DNA from: Chloroflexota bacterium
Lineage (GTDB): Bacteria; Chloroflexota; Anaerolineae; Anaerolineales; Villigracilaceae
Reading direction: 5' to 3'
Length of the DNA: 61,710 nt
NCBI GenBank assembly: GCA_013152325.1
Contig: JAADGN010000052.1
Span: 1-61,710 of the forward strand
The translations under genes and the position numbers were made by a program. Below the pieces are notes generated by a model. That model was not told the origin of the DNA. It ran no database searches and saw nothing but the letters and a program-made list of their open reading frames with translations. Positions 57,444 to 61,710 of the stretch are shown piece after piece (the first letter of the stretch is position 1; every line of letters begins with the position of its first letter).

Positions 57444-58970
57444 ATGCTAGCTCGCGTATACTCCTGTGCTGTGGTCGGACTGGAGGGCGTGGTGGTCGAG
57501 GTCGAAGTGGACACCACGCGCGGTTTGCCGGGCACGGATATCGTCGGTCTTCCGGACAAAGCTGTTCAGGAGAGCCGCGAACGCGTCCAGGCTGCCATCA
57601 AGAACAGCGGTCTGTCCTACCCTCGCAAACGAATCATCGTCAATCTGGCCCCGGCCTCCGTCCGCAAGGAGGGGCCGACCTACGATCTGCCCATCGCTTT
57701 GGGCGTGCTGATGATGCAGGGTGTGCTGCCGCCCGGCGGCGTGCAAGACGCGCTGGTCGTAGGCGAACTCTCACTGGACGGGACGACCCGCCACGCGCGC
57801 GGCATCCTGCCGATGGCGGCCACAGCCCGTGCGGAGGGATACAGGCGGATTTTCGTCCCGGAGGTGGACGCAGCCGAGGCCGCGCTCATCCCCGACCTGG
57901 AAGTGATCCCGGTTCCCTCGCTCTCGGCGCTGTACAGTCATTTGATCGGCGAACGGACGCTGGCGGCGCATCCGCCCGTGACGAGCGAGGATGTCCCGAT
58001 CCCGGCGGTGACCGATTTCCGCGAGATCAAAGGCCAGGAACACGTCAAACGTGCTCTCGAAGTGGCCGCAGCAGGCGGACACAACGTGTTGATGATCGGC
58101 CCGCCCGGCGCGGGAAAAACACTGCTGGCGCGCGCCATGCCTGGCATCCTGCCGGAGATGACCATCGAGGAGGCGCTGGACGTGACCCGCATCTACTCGG
58201 TGGCCGACCAACTCCCGGCGGATACGCCCCTCATGCGCATGCGTCCATTCCGCGCGCCGCACCACACGATCAGCCATGCCGGTCTGGTCGGCGGCGGGAA
58301 TTGGCCGCATCCGGGAGAAATCTCCCTGGCCCATCGCGGGGTTTTGTTCCTGGACGAATTCCCGGAATTTGGCACGCGCGTGCTGGAAGTGATGCGTCAG
58401 CCCCTCGAAGACAAACAGGTGACCATCAGCCGGGCACAAGGCTCGTTGACTTTCCCGGCCAATTTTCAACTCGTGGCAGCCATGAACCCCTGCCCCTGTG
58501 GCTACGCAGGCGACCCCGTCAAAGCCTGCACCTGTTCCCATTCGGTGGTGACGCGCTACCAGAAGCGCATCTCCGGCCCGATGCTCGACCGGATCGACAT
58601 CCACATCGAAGTGCCGCGCGTCGATTACGAGAAACTGTCCAGTGACCGGCTGGGCGAGACGTCCGCAGCAATCCGCGAACGGGTGGAATCTGCACGGCAG
58701 CGGCAGCGGGAACGGTTCGCGGGCGCGTCGAACGACGTGCTCTCCAACGCGGATATGCGTCCCGCCGAGATCCGCCGCTTTTGTCAACTGGACGAGACCG
58801 GTCAGGGTCTGGTCCGCTCGGCGATGTCCCAGTTGCAGCTCTCGGCGCGGGCCTATCACCGCATCCTGAAACTGGCGCGCACGATCGCGGATCTGGCCGG
58901 GGAGGAGACGATCCAGTCCGCGCACCTGGCGGAGGCGCTGCAGTATCGTCCGAAGGGGATGATGGTGTGA
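57444..58970 (+). CDS. comM: ComM/YifB family AAA+ ATPase
   Basis: A 508-residue Mg-chelatase-like ATPase. The N-terminal domain (MLARVYSCAVVGLEGVVVEVE to ~residue 165) has the S5-like fold of the family. The AAA+ domain has Walker A IGPPGAGKTLLAR near residue 218, VLFLDEFPEF as Walker B near 300, and a four-cysteine segment CPCGYAGDPVKACTC. The helical C-terminus follows. In naturally competent bacteria ComM is a hexameric branch-migration helicase for incoming DNA. No Shine-Dalgarno is visible before the ATG, consistent with a leaderless mRNA. Confidence 0.93.
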   Translation: MLARVYSCAVVGLEGVVVEVEVDTTRGLPGTDIVGLPDKAVQESRERVQAAIKNSGLSYPRKRIIVNLAPASVRKEGPTYDLPIALGVLMMQGVLPPGGVQDALVVGELSLDGTTRHARGILPMAATARAEGYRRIFVPEVDAAEAALIPDLEVIPVPSLSALYSHLIGERTLAAHPPVTSEDVPIPAVTDFREIKGQEHVKRALEVAAAGGHNVLMIGPPGAGKTLLARAMPGILPEMTIEEALDVTRIYSVADQLPADTPLMRMRPFRAPHHTISHAGLVGGGNWPHPGEISLAHRGVLFLDEFPEFGTRVLEVMRQPLEDKQVTISRAQGSLTFPANFQLVAAMNPCPCGYAGDPVKACTCSHSVVTRYQKRISGPMLDRIDIHIEVPRVDYEKLSSDRLGETSAAIRERVESARQRQRERFAGASNDVLSNADMRPAEIRRFCQLDETGQGLVRSAMSQLQLSARAYHRILKLARTIADLAGEETIQSAHLAEALQYRPKGMMV

Positions 58971-58978
58971 ACAAAATT

Positions 58979-59031
58979 TGGGGGATAGCTGCCACGCGCG
59001 TCGCGAGGCAGTACAAGGCCCCCATTTTTTT
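58979..59031 (+). terminator. Intrinsic terminator after comM
   Basis: TGGGGG (58979-58984) pairs with CCCCCA (59019-59024), with CTGCC and GGCAG pairing inside, followed by seven T residues (59025-59031). Confidence 0.8.
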
Positions 59032-59052
59032 AACGCCGATCAGGCAGCGATC

Positions 59053-60307
59053 TTAATTCCCCCCGGCGGGCTTCAGGCTCAGCGAGTTGATGAGGCCAAC
59101 GCCAAAACCGTCATTTAACAGATGATCTTTGTAGCGCGAGAGATCGGCTTTTTTGAGTATCAAGGAGTGATAGACCCCGGCATGGCGAATATCGCCAACT
59201 AGTCGGAAACCAACCAAGCGATTGTTTTTAAGCACAAGTTTTCGCAAGAATGCCTGACCTTTCACCTTGATTTCTTCATCACCCTGCATTTCTCCGGCAG
59301 CCACCATAGGCAGTCCCAAGTGTTTGAGGCTATTGACGTTCTCCGCTCCCGGATAGACGCGTCCATATCCCAGAACATTGTGCGCCGCGAGGATACCCTG
59401 CGCCACAGCGTTGAGATGCAACGCATGAACATACCGCTTGCCTGTCACAATGTCCACTGTTTCGGCCACATCGCCGGCCGCGTAAATATCCGCCGCGCCG
59501 ACCTCCAGCCGGTCATTGACCAGCAAGCCATGTACCATAGGCAATCCGGAATCGCGCAAAAAATCTACGTTGGGGCGGATGCCAGTCGCCGCGATGAACA
59601 TGTCGGCTTTTAATACTTCGCCGTCCTCCAACACTAATGTTTCAGCCATTTTCCGTCCACGGAATTCCACCCCCTTGGTGTTAAGACGCAATTTAACGCC
59701 CCGTTCCCGGATCACATTTTCGGCATAGGATGCAGTTTCGGTATCCAGCATACGCGGCATGACACGCCCCGTCATTTCAACCTGAGTTACGGCAACGCCG
59801 GCGTCGGCCAATATCAGGGCAATCTCCGTACCAATGGAGCCCGGCTCCTACGACCACCGCGTTGTTGACCTCGCCCCGTCGAATGCGTTCCTGGATCTGC
59901 AATGCGGCAGACATGGATTTGAAGTTGTAGAAGCGCTGCTGTCCGGGTTCAAGCGGTTCGGTACAATGGCAGGCAATTGGGGCATAAAGCGTGCTGCCCG
60001 TGGCAATAATTAACTTGTCATAGGATACTTGTTCACCCTTCCGGGTAATGAGCATTTTGTCTTTGGGACGGACAGCATCTACCCATTCGGCGCGACGGCA
60101 GGTGACGTCGTAGCGTTGACAAAAATCTCGTCCTTTCCAGTAAATCACCTCGTCCCCCTTTTCGAAGAATGACGCCAATACTGCTGGCGCGTAAGGTGGA
60201 GAATCTTCGCCGGAGAACAGAACGATTTCATCTCTGAATCCTTCTGTACGCAAGGTTTCAGCAGCTGTGACCCCCGCCGGGCCGCTCCCAATAATAACAA
60301 CGCGCAT
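59053..60307 (-). pseudogene. FAD/NAD(P)-dependent oxidoreductase with a one-base frameshift
   Basis: The two parts form one protein of about 417 residues if one base is removed. Part 1 (60307 to about 59840) begins MRVVIIGSGPAGVTAAETLR with the FAD-binding fold and YDKLIIATGSTLYAP. Part 2 (read through to 59053) continues the NAD-binding domain, VEMTGRVMPRMLDTET, then ADIYAAGDVAETVDI for FAD. The break is in the NAD loop: one extra base in a three-base run (59840-59842) turns the expected GAGSIGTEIALILADAG into an early stop. Total length, 1255 bases, is one more than a multiple of three. It lies one base after cooC and resembles the oxidoreductases found with CO dehydrogenase. A sequencing error is as likely as a true mutation. 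Confidence 0.85.
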
Positions 60308-60308
60308 C

Positions 60309-61193
60309 TTACACCTCTTTCAACCCGTATTTCTCAATGGCCGCACACAACGCCTCAACTTGTGAGACCATTTCGGAATCCATATCTAGCAAAGGAGCAA
60401 CATCCGGCTCGAAATCAAGCAAGCGGTCTTCGTAGGGGAGATAAAATGTGTCTGTAAAAAGACCGGCGGGGATCAAGCGATTGGCTTTTTCCCGGTCGCG
60501 TTCATTGCGCACGCGGTTGATGACCAGATGCAAGTAAGGGATTCCCAGATCATGGGCCAATTTGGCTGATTGCAAAGCCACTTGGATCGCATTGAAAGTA
60601 GCATCCGTGATGATGACAGCCTGGCGAAAACCCTGCGCTAGTGCGCGCCCAAAGTGCTCCACGCCGGCTTGTGTGTCCATCAGAATGATTTCCCCTTCGC
60701 GCAGGTTGATGTATTTGACCACCGAATCAAGCAAGGCATTTTCCGGACACAGACAACCCGTAGCCGCCTGGACCACCGTTCCCATGACCAATAAACTGAC
60801 GTCATCAGGCCCGCTGACGCCAAAACGCTCCACAACGTCATCAACATTGGGATTCAAACGAAGCATCAATCCCCATCCCTCACCGGGACGGGCTCCCACC
60901 TTTTCCTCAATATAGTCCAGATTCTTCGTCAGCGGGACAATTTGATCTGCATGTGCCAAGTCGAAGCCCAGCGCATAGGGCAGGTTTATTTGTGGGTCTT
61001 CATCTACGGCCAAAACGCGGTAGGCTTTGCGCGCCAACATGCGCGCAAGCAAGGCAGTGGTAGTCGTTTTTCCCGCACCACCCTTGCCGGTGATGACGAC
61101 TCTGAAACCTTTTTCCTGCCGCGATGGCGTTTGGTCTTTAAAACTATCAGCGGCGTCAAATATCTTTTTGCGTTGCGGAGATGGATTTGGCAT
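60309..61193 (-). CDS. cooC: CO dehydrogenase maturation ATPase CooC
   Basis: A 294-residue MinD/ParA-type ATPase that helps insert nickel into CO dehydrogenase. The deviant Walker A motif GKGGAGKTT is at residues 36-44, with the signature lysine 37. A CxC pair, Cys147 and Cys149 in TGCLCPEN, matches the metal-binding site of CooC. LMDTQAGVEHFGR is the Walker B region. An N-terminal extension of ~28 polar residues precedes the usual start; MPNPSPQRKK at 61193 is the only clear start. It follows cooS on the same strand, separated by a 36-bp palindrome. Confidence 0.94.
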   Translation of the reverse strand: MPNPSPQRKKIFDAADSFKDQTPSRQEKGFRVVITGKGGAGKTTTTALLARMLARKAYRVLAVDEDPQINLPYALGFDLAHADQIVPLTKNLDYIEEKVGARPGEGWGLMLRLNPNVDDVVERFGVSGPDDVSLLVMGTVVQAATGCLCPENALLDSVVKYINLREGEIILMDTQAGVEHFGRALAQGFRQAVIITDATFNAIQVALQSAKLAHDLGIPYLHLVINRVRNERDREKANRLIPAGLFTDTFYLPYEDRLLDFEPDVAPLLDMDSEMVSQVEALCAAIEKYGLKEV

Positions 61194-61212
61194 GTTTTAC
61201 CATTCAATCGAG

Positions 61213-61248
61213 ACGAGTTGGACAGCCATATATGGCTGTCCAACTCGT
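61213..61248. repeat. 36-bp perfect palindrome between cooS and cooC
   Basis: ACGAGTTGGACAGCCATA (61213-61230) is followed at once by its exact reverse complement (61231-61248), with no spacer. It lies 12 bases past the cooS stop and 19 bases before the cooC start. Confidence 0.95.
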
Positions 61249-61260
61249 TATAGTGGCGTC

Positions 61261-61710
61261 TTAGATACCTAGCGCGGAACGCTTCTTCTCGATATGTTCG
61301 GCAATCATATCGGCGGCCTTTTCTGGATCGGGTTCGATAGCAAAAGCCGCTCCGACCACGTCATTGAGTCCGTTGGCGAGCAAATTAGTGACAGCCGGAC
61401 TACCATAAATGCGCGGCGGCAATCCCAATACGGTAAAGACACCAGATGCCACAAAATAAGCGCCAATCGAAACGGCTTTCTGCGAATACCACTCCGGGGC
61501 GGCCCCAGCCAATGGCAGCGCGCTGATGTCCACTCCTAACGCGTTTGCCAGCGCACCAGCGATGACCAAAATGCGGCTGTTATCTACACAAGAGCCGACG
61601 TGCAATACAGGGGGGATGCCCAATGCCTTGGCCACAGCACCCAGCCCAGGCCCGGCCATATCAGCGGCCTCGGGAACCAGCAATCCCGCTTTGCCGCTGG
61701 CGACGGCCGC
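61261..61710 (-). CDS. cooS: Anaerobic carbon monoxide dehydrogenase CooS, C-terminal part (cut by window edge)
   Basis: The last 149 residues of the nickel-iron CO dehydrogenase catalytic subunit; the rest lies beyond the window. HVGSCVDNSRI (near residue 50 of the fragment) carries a cysteine that binds the Ni-Fe-S C-cluster, and LGLPPRIYGSPAV is also typical. The enzyme interconverts CO and CO2. With cooC and the oxidoreductase gene downstream it forms a CO dehydrogenase locus, which may feed electrons to NAD or act with the Wood-Ljungdahl pathway; acetyl-CoA synthase genes are not visible here. Confidence 0.93.
   Translation of the reverse strand, partial: AAVASGKAGLLVPEAADMAGPGLGAVAKALGIPPVLHVGSCVDNSRILVIAGALANALGVDISALPLAGAAPEWYSQKAVSIGAYFVASGVFTVLGLPPRIYGSPAVTNLLANGLNDVVGAAFAIEPDPEKAADMIAEHIEKKRSALGI

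Overview
This 61.7 kb window is a GC-rich bacterial chromosome segment of mostly core genes. No rRNA, tRNA, CRISPR array, transposase or phage gene was seen, and no gene-free stretch exceeds 300 bases. The complete 14-subunit complex I operon, the long division/cell-wall (dcw) cluster with mraZ, ftsA and ftsQ, a fused GlyQ-GlyS glycyl-tRNA synthetase, a NurA/HerA locus and a carbon monoxide dehydrogenase locus together suggest a peptidoglycan-containing member of the Chloroflexota, probably Anaerolineae. That placement is inference from gene content; no marker-gene tree was possible.

Layout. 1-2.5 kb: minus-strand nurA, a HAS-barrel-like gene, a GxxExxY nuclease-like gene and herA (cut by the window edge). 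2.5-6.1 kb: plus-strand SIMPL lipoprotein, beta-hydroxyacid dehydrogenase, YitT membrane protein and sulfotransferase. 6.2-8.8 kb: minus-strand EamA transporter, era and lysoplasmalogenase. 9-10.2 kb: rubrerythrin and a HAD phosphatase. 10.3-24.4 kb: nuoA-N in canonical order on the minus strand. 24.6-28.1 kb: dnaG-rpoD. 28.3-31.3 kb: fused glycyl-tRNA synthetase. 31.4-33.2 kb: a small zinc-ribbon gene and murJ on the plus strand. 33.5-50.8 kb: the dcw cluster on the minus strand, read mraZ to ftsZ, without murE and with two extra small genes. 51.1-52.3 kb: galK. 52.3-57.4 kb: a five-gene minus-strand operon (two MacB/FtsX permeases, ATPase, lipoprotein adaptor, unknown membrane protein). 57.4-59.0 kb: comM/yifB. 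59.05-61.7 kb: a lower-GC module with a frameshifted FAD/NAD oxidoreductase, cooC and the 3' end of cooS.

Main discovery candidate. The leader of the 52.3-57.1 kb ABC operon is a clear yybP-ykoY manganese riboswitch: the GGGGAGUAGC loop, three hairpins, the conserved UCGUCA strand and a GGCGAGACC end that runs into an intrinsic terminator. It is preceded by a near-consensus promoter. This places a MacB-type tripartite-like ABC exporter under manganese control, which points to a candidate manganese-tolerance or efflux system that is not one of the usual members of this regulon (MntP, UPF0016, TerC, P-type ATPase).

A second theme is short tandem repeats of 8-9 bp. They flank the GxxExxY gene as an inverted pair, encode the hinge of the fused GlyRS, and encode both the end of FtsW and part of the start of MurG. 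Because an 8-bp unit is not a multiple of three, a change in copy number would shift the reading frame in essential genes. Several perfect inverted repeats also sit between genes, including a 36-bp perfect palindrome between cooS and cooC.
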